DNA of 64,000 bases from SLRI01 sp942491185. Lineage in GTDB: Bacteria > Pseudomonadota > Alphaproteobacteria > Geminicoccales > Geminicoccaceae. The translations under genes and the position numbers were made by a program. This document shows positions 54,869-64,000 of the stretch, piece after piece (position 1 is the first letter of the stretch; each line of letters begins with the position of its first letter). Under the pieces are notes generated by a model. That model saw nothing but the letters and a program-made list of their open reading frames with translations. It was not told the DNA's origin and made no database searches. The stretch spans positions 248,001 to 312,000 of the forward strand of contig CALOAB010000018.1 in assembly GCA_942491185.1 (NCBI GenBank), read 5' to 3'.

Positions 54869-56989
54869 CTAGCCGTTGTGCTCGAGAACCAGCAGGTGGC
54901 GACCCTCCAGCTCGACATCGCTGCCAGGGGCGACATTCTCGCCGGTCTGCTCCTCAGCCGTGTCGATCAGCAGCCGCCAACTCCCGGCCGGCTCCTCCGG
55001 CAGCTTGAAGCTGCGCGCCTCCGGTGCGGCATTGGCAAGAATGAGCAGGATCGAATCGTCGTGTGGGTTGCCGTAGAAATCGGTGTCCGGGGCCGCGGTG
55101 CCACACAGCATTATGCCCAGGCAACGGCCATGCCCGTCCTGCCAGTCATCGTCCGCCATCTCGCGGCCGTCGGGGTGCAGCCAGGTCACGTCCTTGTAGC
55201 CCTCGGGCGAGCTCTTGTGGCCATGCATGAAGCGTCGCCGCCGCAGCACCGAGTGCGCCTTCCTGAGGGCAACGAGACGGCTGGTGAAAGCGATCAGCCC
55301 CTGATCCGCATTCTCCCAGTCCACCCAGGAGAGCTCGTTGTCCTGGCAATAGGTGTTGTTGTTGCCGAGCTGGCTGCGGCCCAGCTCGTCACCCATCAAC
55401 AGCATCGGCGTGCCCTGGCTGAGCAGCACGGTGGCCAGCATGTTGCGCACCTGCCGGGCGCGAATGGCGGTGATCTCCGGATCGTCGGTTGGCCCCTCTT
55501 CTCCGTAGTTGTAGGAGAGATTGTGGGAGTGACCGTCCTGGCCACCCTCGCCGTTGGCCTCGTTGTGCTTCTCGTTGTAGCTGACGACATCGGTGAGCGT
55601 GAAGCCGTCATGCGCGGCGACGAAGTTGACGCTCGCCCAGGGCTTGCGGCCCTGGTGCTCGAACAGGTCGGACGAGCCCAAGAGGCGGCCGGCCACCTCC
55701 GGCAGGATGCCCTCGTCGCCCCGCCAGAAGGCCCTGACCCCGTCGCGGTAGCGGTCGTTCCACTCGGCCCAGCCGGGGCCATAGCCACCCAGCCGGTAGC
55801 CCTCGTGGCCGACATCCCAGGGCTCGGCGATCAGCTTCGCCCCGTTCAAGACCGGATCCTGGCGCAGCACATCGAAGAATCCGGCGCCCGGGTCGAAGCC
55901 ATGACTGTCACGGCCAAGCGTCGTCGCCAGGTCGAAGCGGAACCCGTCGATCTGATAGACCTCGACCCAGTGGCGGAGCGAGTCGACGACCATCTGCAGC
56001 ACCCGCGGATGGCTCAGATTCAACGAGTTGCCGCAGCCGGTTACATCGAAATAGTAACGCGGGTCATCAGGCACCAGCTGGTAGTAGCTGCGATTGTCGA
56101 TGCCGCGAAAGGCCAGGGTCGGACCCAGATGGTTGCCCTCGGCCGTGTGGTTGTAGACGACGTCGAGGATCACCTCGATCCCCGCCTCGTGCAGCCGGCG
56201 GATGGCGATCTTCAGCTCGTCGAGATCGCCGCCCGGCGAGACGTAGCGCGGCTCCGGCGCGAAGAAGCCGATCGAGTTGTAGCCCCAGTAGTTGACCAGC
56301 CCCTTCTCGAGCAGGAAGCGGTCGTCGACGAAGGCGTGGATCGGCAGGAGCTCGATGGCGGTGACGCCGAGCTTGAGCAGATGGTCGATCACCGGCCGCT
56401 CGCCCAAGGCCGCGTAGGTGCCGCAATGATGCGGTGCCAGGTCGGGATGGCGCTTGGTCAGCCCCTTGACGTGCGCCTCGTAGACGATGGTGTCGCCGAA
56501 GGCGTGGTCCGGCTTGCGGTGCGGTCCCCAGGAGAAGCTGGGATCGACGACCACCGCCTTCGGCATGCCGCGAGCGTTGTTGCGCCGATCGAAGGACAGA
56601 TCCTCGCGACGGTGGCCGAGCCGATAGGCGTGGTGCGCGTCCGACCAGAGGATCTGCCCAGCCAGCGCCTTGGCATAAGGGTCGATCAGCAGCTTGTTGG
56701 GGTTGAAGCGGTGCCCCTCATGCGGCTTGTAAGGACCGTGCACGCGATAGCCGTAGAGCTGGCCCGGCCGCGCCTCCGGCAGGTAGCCGTGCCAGATCTC
56801 GTCCGTGTATTCCGGCAGCACCACGCGCTCGAGCTCGCGCCGACCGGACGGATCGAAAAGGCAGAGCTCGACCTTCTCCGCATGCGCCGAGAACAGGGCG
56901 AAATTGACGCCGAACCCGTCGAACGTGGCACCCAGAGGGTAATTCCGTCCGGGCCAGACGGTCCATCGATTCGTGTGGCTCGAGGCCAT
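54869..56989 (-). CDS. glgX: Glycogen debranching enzyme GlgX/TreX
   Basis: Isoamylase-type GH13 enzyme of 706 residues that hydrolyses alpha-1,6 branches. N-terminal CBM48-like segment: YPLGATFDGFGVNFALFSAH. Core motifs: LDVVYNHTAEGNHLGPTLAF, IDGFRFDLATTLGRDSHGF (nucleophile Asp), KLIAEPWDVGHEGYRLGGY (acid/base Glu) and NFVAAHDGFTLTDVVSYNE (stabilising Asp). As first gene of the glgX-treZ-malQ-treY operon it likely acts as TreX, feeding linear maltodextrins to TreY/TreZ. glgA, glgB and glgC are not in the window. Confidence 0.95.
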   Translation of the reverse strand: MASSHTNRWTVWPGRNYPLGATFDGFGVNFALFSAHAEKVELCLFDPSGRRELERVVLPEYTDEIWHGYLPEARPGQLYGYRVHGPYKPHEGHRFNPNKLLIDPYAKALAGQILWSDAHHAYRLGHRREDLSFDRRNNARGMPKAVVVDPSFSWGPHRKPDHAFGDTIVYEAHVKGLTKRHPDLAPHHCGTYAALGERPVIDHLLKLGVTAIELLPIHAFVDDRFLLEKGLVNYWGYNSIGFFAPEPRYVSPGGDLDELKIAIRRLHEAGIEVILDVVYNHTAEGNHLGPTLAFRGIDNRSYYQLVPDDPRYYFDVTGCGNSLNLSHPRVLQMVVDSLRHWVEVYQIDGFRFDLATTLGRDSHGFDPGAGFFDVLRQDPVLNGAKLIAEPWDVGHEGYRLGGYGPGWAEWNDRYRDGVRAFWRGDEGILPEVAGRLLGSSDLFEHQGRKPWASVNFVAAHDGFTLTDVVSYNEKHNEANGEGGQDGHSHNLSYNYGEEGPTDDPEITAIRARQVRNMLATVLLSQGTPMLLMGDELGRSQLGNNNTYCQDNELSWVDWENADQGLIAFTSRLVALRKAHSVLRRRRFMHGHKSSPEGYKDVTWLHPDGREMADDDWQDGHGRCLGIMLCGTAAPDTDFYGNPHDDSILLILANAAPEARSFKLPEEPAGSWRLLIDTAEEQTGENVAPGSDVELEGRHLLVLEHNG

Positions 56990-57127
56990 TGATGCTCCAG
57001 GTTCATGACCATCGGCGGCGGATAGGATGTCGAACCGCCATGCCCCAACGGTCGGATTGCGGGGTCAGCTGAAGAGAAACAGGTCGCGCCACCCTGGCCA
57101 CGGCCAAAATTCGGCGCGGGCCGAAAT

Positions 57128-57628
57128 CTAAAACGGAATATCGTCGTCCAGCTCGTCGCGCATCGAGCTGCCACCGCCACCACCGGCGGGGGTCTGACTC
57201 TGCCGCGCTGACGGCGCCGGCCTGCCACCGAAATCGTCACGGCCGTATCGGCCACGATCGTCACCGGAGGCGTCGCCGCCGCCACCCATCAGCACCAGCT
57301 CGCCGCGGAAGCGCTGCAGCACGATCTCGGTCGTGTATTTCTCGACCCCGGACTGATCGGTCCATTTGCGCGTCTGCAGCTGCCCTTCGACATAGACCGA
57401 TCGGCCCTTCGACAAATAGCGCTCGGCGATATCGGCGAGATTCTCGTTGAAGATGACCACGCGATGCCACTCGGTCTTCTCGCGCTGCTCGCCGGTCTGC
57501 CGGTCTTTCCACCGCTCGGACGTGGCGATCGCCAGATGGACGATCTTCTGGTTCGACTGCGTGTAGCGAACCTCGGGGTCGCGGCCGAGATTGCCCATGA
57601 GGATCACTTTGTTGACGCTGCCGGCCAT
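57128..57628 (-). CDS. ssb: Single-stranded DNA-binding protein
   Basis: The OB fold is complete: SVNKVILMGNLGRDPEVRYT, LAIATSERWKDRQTGEQREK, TEWHRVVIFNENLADIAERY and GRSVYVEGQLQTRKWTD. A glycine/arginine-rich spacer follows, ending in the acidic partner-binding tip MRDELDDDIPF. Length is 166 residues. SSB protects single-stranded DNA and recruits repair and replication proteins by the tail. It is divergent from uvrA, a common arrangement in Proteobacteria. Confidence 0.97.
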   Translation of the reverse strand: MAGSVNKVILMGNLGRDPEVRYTQSNQKIVHLAIATSERWKDRQTGEQREKTEWHRVVIFNENLADIAERYLSKGRSVYVEGQLQTRKWTDQSGVEKYTTEIVLQRFRGELVLMGGGGDASGDDRGRYGRDDFGGRPAPSARQSQTPAGGGGGSSMRDELDDDIPF

Positions 57629-57795
57629 CCGTTCCGTCCTCGATTCTGACTGCTTCGAGAGCGAGCTTACACGGGATCGAAGGTGACGGAAACGGCCACG
57701 AGAGCGTCACGGCTTGCCATCCGCACGTCGGCGCGCAAGTAGTGACATCTATAGCGCGCGAGGCCGCGCATTCCCCCAGCACGTGGTCGGATCGC

Positions 57796-60648
<2,853 letters not shown>

Positions 60649-60738
60649 AACACTGAGCACCGGCGGATCTGACGAGGTCCAGACCGTCTATGACGCCTTG
60701 TAATCGACGTATTGACGTTCCATGTACAGATATAGCTT

Positions 60739-61035
60739 ATGATACCATTTGTTGAGTGGGACGATGCGAAGAACGCCGAGCTCAGGCGAACGCGGAGCGT
60801 GTCGTTCGAGGACGTCGTCGATGCGATTGATAGCCGACAAGTGCTGAGCGATGGGCCGCATCCGAACGCCGCTCGCTACCCGGGTCAACGCATTCTGGTG
60901 GTTCTGATCGACGGCTACGCTCACGTCGTTCCCTACGTCCCTGGTGACGGTCGGATCTTCCTGAAAACGATATTTCCAAGTCGACGCGAACAGCGACGGC
61001 TGGTTGGAGGAAGAGATGCCAAGAGAGAAGCTTGA
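60739..61035 (+). CDS. brnT: BrnT-family toxin
   Basis: A 98-residue protein with the BrnT plan: FVEWDDAKNAELRRTRSVSF near the start (the W-D-x-x-K-N-x-x-N-R-R-K motif in a diverged form), YPGQRILVVLIDGYAHVV in the middle and RIFLKTIFPSRREQRRL at the end. BrnT is a type II toxin with an RNase fold that blocks translation. A TTGACG at 60712-60717 may be part of a promoter, but no good -10 was found. The C-terminal end overlaps the start of the antitoxin gene by 20 bases, as is usual for toxin-first BrnTA pairs. Confidence 0.8.
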   Translation: MIPFVEWDDAKNAELRRTRSVSFEDVVDAIDSRQVLSDGPHPNAARYPGQRILVVLIDGYAHVVPYVPGDGRIFLKTIFPSRREQRRLVGGRDAKREA

Positions 61036-61348
61036 AGATTCGTTCCCCGGCCCTTTTCTCGACGACGAGGAACGCGAGCTGATCAGCTCGATCGAGAGCG
61101 CCTGGGCCGAGAACCCACCCCCGCCCCCTGATCCGGCCGACCTGGAACGCATCCAGACCTTCTGGCAGGAGGTCGCGGCCGAGACCGAGCGCAAGCGCCC
61201 CGTCACCGTTCGACTTCAGGAGCGTGATCTGCGGCGGCTGCGGGTCATCGCCCAGGAGAAGGGCATTCCCTATCAGACGCTGATCGGCTCGATCCTCCAC
61301 CAATACGTGACGGGTCGCATCGTCGAGATGGACCCCAACCGCTCCTAG
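61016..61348 (+). CDS. brnA: BrnA/CopG-type antitoxin
   Basis: A 110-residue protein with an acidic N-terminus (MPREKLEDSFPGPFLDDEER, possibly contacting the toxin) and a C-terminal ribbon-helix-helix region (RPVTVRLQERDLRRLRVIAQ, KGIPYQTLIGSILHQYVTG) that would bind the operon's own operator. The segment IPYQTLI is a hallmark of BrnA/CopG-like antitoxins. A GGAGG sits 5 bases before the ATG at 61016. It overlaps the toxin gene by 20 bases. Its last 4 bases overlap the end of the convergent aldolase gene. Confidence 0.82.
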   Translation: MPREKLEDSFPGPFLDDEERELISSIESAWAENPPPPPDPADLERIQTFWQEVAAETERKRPVTVRLQERDLRRLRVIAQEKGIPYQTLIGSILHQYVTGRIVEMDPNRS

Positions 61349-62097
61349 ACCTCGGCGTAGTCCGGCTCTTCCGCATCCAGGATGGCGACCAGCGCCGCGA
61401 AATGCCGCTGGGCGTGATCGGCCATGCCGGCCCAGGCTGACGCGGTCTTGGCCACGATCTCCGGCGACAGCTGCTTGAGCTTGCGGCCGGTCGAGGCGGC
61501 CAGCACCTGCAGCCGGGCGGCGCGCTCGATGTAGTAGAGCGTGTTGAACGCCTCGGCCGGATCGGCGCCGGTCGTGACGATGCCGTGATTGGCCATGAAG
61601 AGGACGGGCTTCGCGCCCATCACCGCGGCCAGGCGGTCGCCTTCGGCGGCATTGTCGCCGAGCCCCCCATAAGCGTCGTCATAGGCGATCCGGCCGTCGA
61701 ACATGGCGGCGGTCTGGCTCACCGGCTCCAACCGACCAGCCTCGGTGCAGGTGATCGCCGTGGCGTAGGGCATGTGGGTATGAAAAACCGCAACCGCCGC
61801 TGGATGCTGGCGATGGATGGCGGCATGGATGTGCAGGGCCGTGGCCTCCACCTCGCCGTCACCTTCCAGCACGCGGCCGTCGCCGTCGACCAGGAGCAGG
61901 TCACCAGCGCGGAGTTGGAACCAATGGATGCCGTAGGGGTTGATCAGAAACCGCTGCTCATCCACGGCCAGGCTGAAATGATTGTCGATCGCCTCATGCA
62001 TATCGAACCGCACAGCAAGACGAAACGCCGCAGCTAAGCTCCGCCGTTCGGCCTTGTGTGTGATACCATCGACACGCGAAATCGCTTGCTGCTGCAT
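61345..62097 (-). CDS. Class II aldolase/adducin family protein
   Basis: The zinc site is built from AVFHTHMPYATAIT (two His) and FMANHGIVTTG (third His), with a conserved substrate loop NHFSLAVDEQRFLINPYGIH in which His and Ser are typical. Length is 250 residues. The family includes fuculose-phosphate and rhamnulose-phosphate aldolases and decarboxylases; subfamilies close to adducin often lack clear sugar-aldolase activity, so the substrate is unknown. No sugar-catabolism genes adjoin it. It converges with the toxin-antitoxin operon and is separated by 213 bases from the OpgH gene. Confidence 0.88.
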   Translation of the reverse strand: MQQQAISRVDGITHKAERRSLAAAFRLAVRFDMHEAIDNHFSLAVDEQRFLINPYGIHWFQLRAGDLLLVDGDGRVLEGDGEVEATALHIHAAIHRQHPAAVAVFHTHMPYATAITCTEAGRLEPVSQTAAMFDGRIAYDDAYGGLGDNAAEGDRLAAVMGAKPVLFMANHGIVTTGADPAEAFNTLYYIERAARLQVLAASTGRKLKQLSPEIVAKTASAWAGMADHAQRHFAALVAILDAEEPDYAEV

Positions 62098-62310
62098 GGG
62101 TTTGACACCTCGTTTTCGTGGTCATGATGAGCTGGTTCTCGTCCGCCCGTTCGATTGTCCAGTCACAATTGCGAAATTTAATGTGGAAGAGCGTGTCGTT
62201 TCTCGCGTCCCTTCTATATTGCAGTGCGTAATGGCGTAAATCGCTGCCGCCACGTCGAATTTCGCTCTGCACGCTTCCAAGTCGATAAAACAAGAACGGT
62301 ACAGTTGACC

Positions 62311-64000
62311 ATGACCAGCCCCTCCGCCGCGGGCGCCGAACGGCTTTGGCCGCGCCGCACCTTCTTCGCGCTCCTCGTGTTGGCTTCGATCGCCGCCGTG
62401 ATGGGCGCCTTTGCCTGGCTCATCGGCCGTGACGGGCTCGATGTCTTCGATTGGTTGATGCTTGGCTGTCTTGCCTTGACATTGCCCTGGACGATCATCG
62501 GCTTCTGGAATGCCGTGATCGGCCTTTTGATCTTGCACCTCAAGCGTGATCCGGTCGGCTACGTGACGCCGATGGTGCGCGACGGCGACGGCGACGCCCC
62601 GCTGGTCGGCCGCACCGCCATTTTGATGGCGATCCACGACGAGGACCCGGACGCCGTCTACCGCCACTTGCGCGCCACCGTGGAGAGCCTCGATCGTGCC
62701 GGCAACGGCGACCAGTTCGACGTCTTCGTGGTGAGCGACACCCGCGACGCCGAGATCGCCGCCGAGGAGGAGCGTCTGTTCGAGGCCTGGCGCCGCGTCG
62801 ATGCCGCGCCTGAGCGGCTTCGCTACCGTCGCCGGCTCACCAACACCGATCACAAGACCGGCAATATCTGGGACTGGCTGGACAATCACGGCAACGATTA
62901 CGCCTATTTCGTCACGCTCGATGCCGACAGCCTGATGAGCGGCCGGCTGTTGTCTCGCCTGGTTCGCGTCATGGACAAGAACCCCGACCTCGGCATCCTG
63001 CAGACGCTGATCGTCGGCCTGCCCACGGCCTCCGCCTTCGCCCGCATCTTCCAGTTCGGCATGCGCCACGGCATGCGCTCCTACACCACGGGCTCCGCCT
63101 GGTGGATGGGTGATGCCGGCCCCTATTGGGGGCACAACGCGATCATCCGCACCGACGCCTTCATGCGCCATTGCCGGCTGCCGCATCTGCCCGGCAAGGC
63201 GCCGCTCGGTGGCCTGATCTTGAGCCATGACCAGGTCGAGGCGGCGATGATGCGCCGGGCCGGCTACCAGGTCCGGGTGATGCCCGAGGAAGGCGGCTCG
63301 TTCGAGGTCAACCCGCCCACTTTGCCCGAGTTCATCCGCCGCGATCTGCGCTGGTGCCAGGGCAACATGCAGTACTGGCAGCTGCTGCCGGTTGGCGGCT
63401 TTCGCGCCATGGGCCGGCTGCAGCTGGCGCTCGCGATTTTGATGTATCTCGCCGGCCCCGCCTGGCTGCTGTTCATGCTGGCCGGGCTCGGCAAGGCGAT
63501 GGTCATCGGCCTCGGTGGTGGCGCCGCTGTGGCCGGCGATCCCGAGCTCTGGTCGCCCACCGTCGTAGCGCTCGGCATCGGCCTCTTCGCCATCATGATG
63601 ACGGTCAACCTCATGCCCAAGCTCGCCGGCATCATCGACGTGGCGCTGCGCCCGGAGACCCGCCGAGCCTATGGCGGCGGCGGCGTCCTGGCCTTGTCCG
63701 CGATCACCGAGTTCTTCTTCGCGCTGGTCGTCGGCCCGGCCATGGCCGTGGCGCAGACCATCTTCATTGCCGGCCTGCCATTCGGCCGGATGGTGCGCTG
63801 GGAGGCGCAAAAACGGGCCGACCACCGGGTCCCCTTCTGGGACGCCGCACGCGGACTCTGGCCGCAGTTCGTCTTTGGCCTCGTGCTGCTTATCGGCTTT
63901 GCCGTGGCGATGCCGAGCGTCCTGCCCTGGACCGTGCCTGTGGTCGGCGGCCTGCTGCTCGCCATTCCCATGGCCTGGGTGACCTCATTGCCGTCACTCG
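62311..64000 (+). CDS. opgH: Glucan biosynthesis glucosyltransferase OpgH/MdoH, 3' end cut by the window
   Basis: Reading from the ATG at 62311, the frame stays open to the end of the window (563 codons). OpgH is the inner-membrane glucosyltransferase (GT2) that builds the backbone of osmoregulated periplasmic glucans from UDP-glucose. Two N-terminal membrane helices (TFFALLVLASIAAVMGAFAW, LTLPWTIIGFWNAVIGLLI) are followed by the cytoplasmic GT domain: ILMAIHDEDPDAVYRHLRA, DVFVVSDTRDAEIAAEEER, LTNTDHKTGNIWDWLDN, the D-x-D in FVTLDADSLMSGRL, and the Q-x-x-R-W-type FIRRDLRWCQGNMQYWQL. Further membrane helices begin at LQLALAILMYLAGPAWLLF. opgG is not visible in the window, although it often lies beside opgH. 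The C-terminus is outside the window. Confidence 0.93.
   Translation, partial: MTSPSAAGAERLWPRRTFFALLVLASIAAVMGAFAWLIGRDGLDVFDWLMLGCLALTLPWTIIGFWNAVIGLLILHLKRDPVGYVTPMVRDGDGDAPLVGRTAILMAIHDEDPDAVYRHLRATVESLDRAGNGDQFDVFVVSDTRDAEIAAEEERLFEAWRRVDAAPERLRYRRRLTNTDHKTGNIWDWLDNHGNDYAYFVTLDADSLMSGRLLSRLVRVMDKNPDLGILQTLIVGLPTASAFARIFQFGMRHGMRSYTTGSAWWMGDAGPYWGHNAIIRTDAFMRHCRLPHLPGKAPLGGLILSHDQVEAAMMRRAGYQVRVMPEEGGSFEVNPPTLPEFIRRDLRWCQGNMQYWQLLPVGGFRAMGRLQLALAILMYLAGPAWLLFMLAGLGKAMVIGLGGGAAVAGDPELWSPTVVALGIGLFAIMMTVNLMPKLAGIIDVALRPETRRAYGGGGVLALSAITEFFFALVVGPAMAVAQTIFIAGLPFGRMVRWEAQKRADHRVPFWDAARGLWPQFVFGLVLLIGFAVAMPSVLPWTVPVVGGLLLAIPMAWVTSLPSL

Noticed and set aside
57629..57795. SOS (LexA) box between ssb and uvrA
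   Set aside because: The alphaproteobacterial box GTTC-N7-GTTC was looked for. GTTCCGTCCTCGATTC comes closest but has the wrong spacing and only one complete half-site.
60712..60741. Strong sigma-70 promoter for brnTA
   Set aside because: TTGACG is present, but no -10 hexamer resembling TATAAT occurs at 16-18 bases.
62122..63825. 567-codon minus-strand frame opposite opgH
   Set aside because: The plus strand encodes a clear OpgH with all GT2 motifs; the minus frame is low-complexity His/Asp/Gln-rich.

Overview
The window is a continuous piece of a GC-rich (roughly 65-70% by eye) alphaproteobacterial chromosome. The lineage call rests on a PopZ-family polar organiser beside tolC and valS, a DUF2948/UPF0262/low-MW phosphatase/Maf/RNase G/YacG block, a DUF1244 protein, a CcoGHI set and a urtABCDE urea transporter. 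A Rhodospirillales-like bacterium fits best, but no rRNA or species-level marker is present.

Layout. 1-7.2 kb: the end of a sensor histidine kinase, tRNA-Ala(GGC), tRNA-Thr(GGT), the housekeeping block from DUF2948 to yacG, then small unknown genes on the minus strand. 7.3-15.4 kb (minus): thioesterase, leucyl aminopeptidase, valS, popZ, tolC and a Pcm-like methyltransferase. 15.5-18.6 kb (minus): a tightly coupled operon of alpha/beta hydrolase, MlaA lipoprotein and TAXI binding protein. 18.7-25.6 kb: tRNA-Cys, tRNA-Asn, a beta-hydroxyacid dehydrogenase, a sirtuin coupled to an M20 deacylase, DUF1244, YbdK-type ligase, N-formylglutamate amidohydrolase and an MFS transporter. 25.7-27.8 kb: two L,D-transpeptidases flanking a short alanine-zipper lipoprotein that ends in Arg-Lys. 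28.0-36.6 kb: a GH63-like glycosidase and urtABCDE. 36.8-40.8 kb: an accessory patch with a phosphotransferase, a decayed IS66 element carrying palindromic insertions, and the C-terminal stump of a helicase/nuclease-like protein. 41.0-44.3 kb: tRNA-Arg(ACG), SCO1/SenC, an esterase and unknowns. 44.4-48.7 kb: ccoG, ccoH and ccoI for cbb3 oxidase assembly and copper delivery. 48.8-57.0 kb (minus): glgX/treX, treZ, malQ and treY. 57.1-64.0 kb: ssb, uvrA, a BrnT/BrnA toxin-antitoxin pair, a class II aldolase and the beginning of an OpgH/MdoH glucan glucosyltransferase that runs off the window.

Themes. Much of the window serves the cell envelope and osmotic balance: TolC, MlaA with its partners, L,D-transpeptidases plus lipoprotein, OpgH, and conversion of maltodextrin to trehalose. 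The most striking candidates for an undescribed system are the L,D-transpeptidase/lipoprotein/L,D-transpeptidase cassette, which looks like a Braun-lipoprotein-type tether, and the hydrolase-MlaA-TAXI operon. The small hairpin-bearing insertions inside the IS66 transposase may belong to an unrecognised repeat family. No CRISPR array, prophage, replication origin or rRNA was seen.
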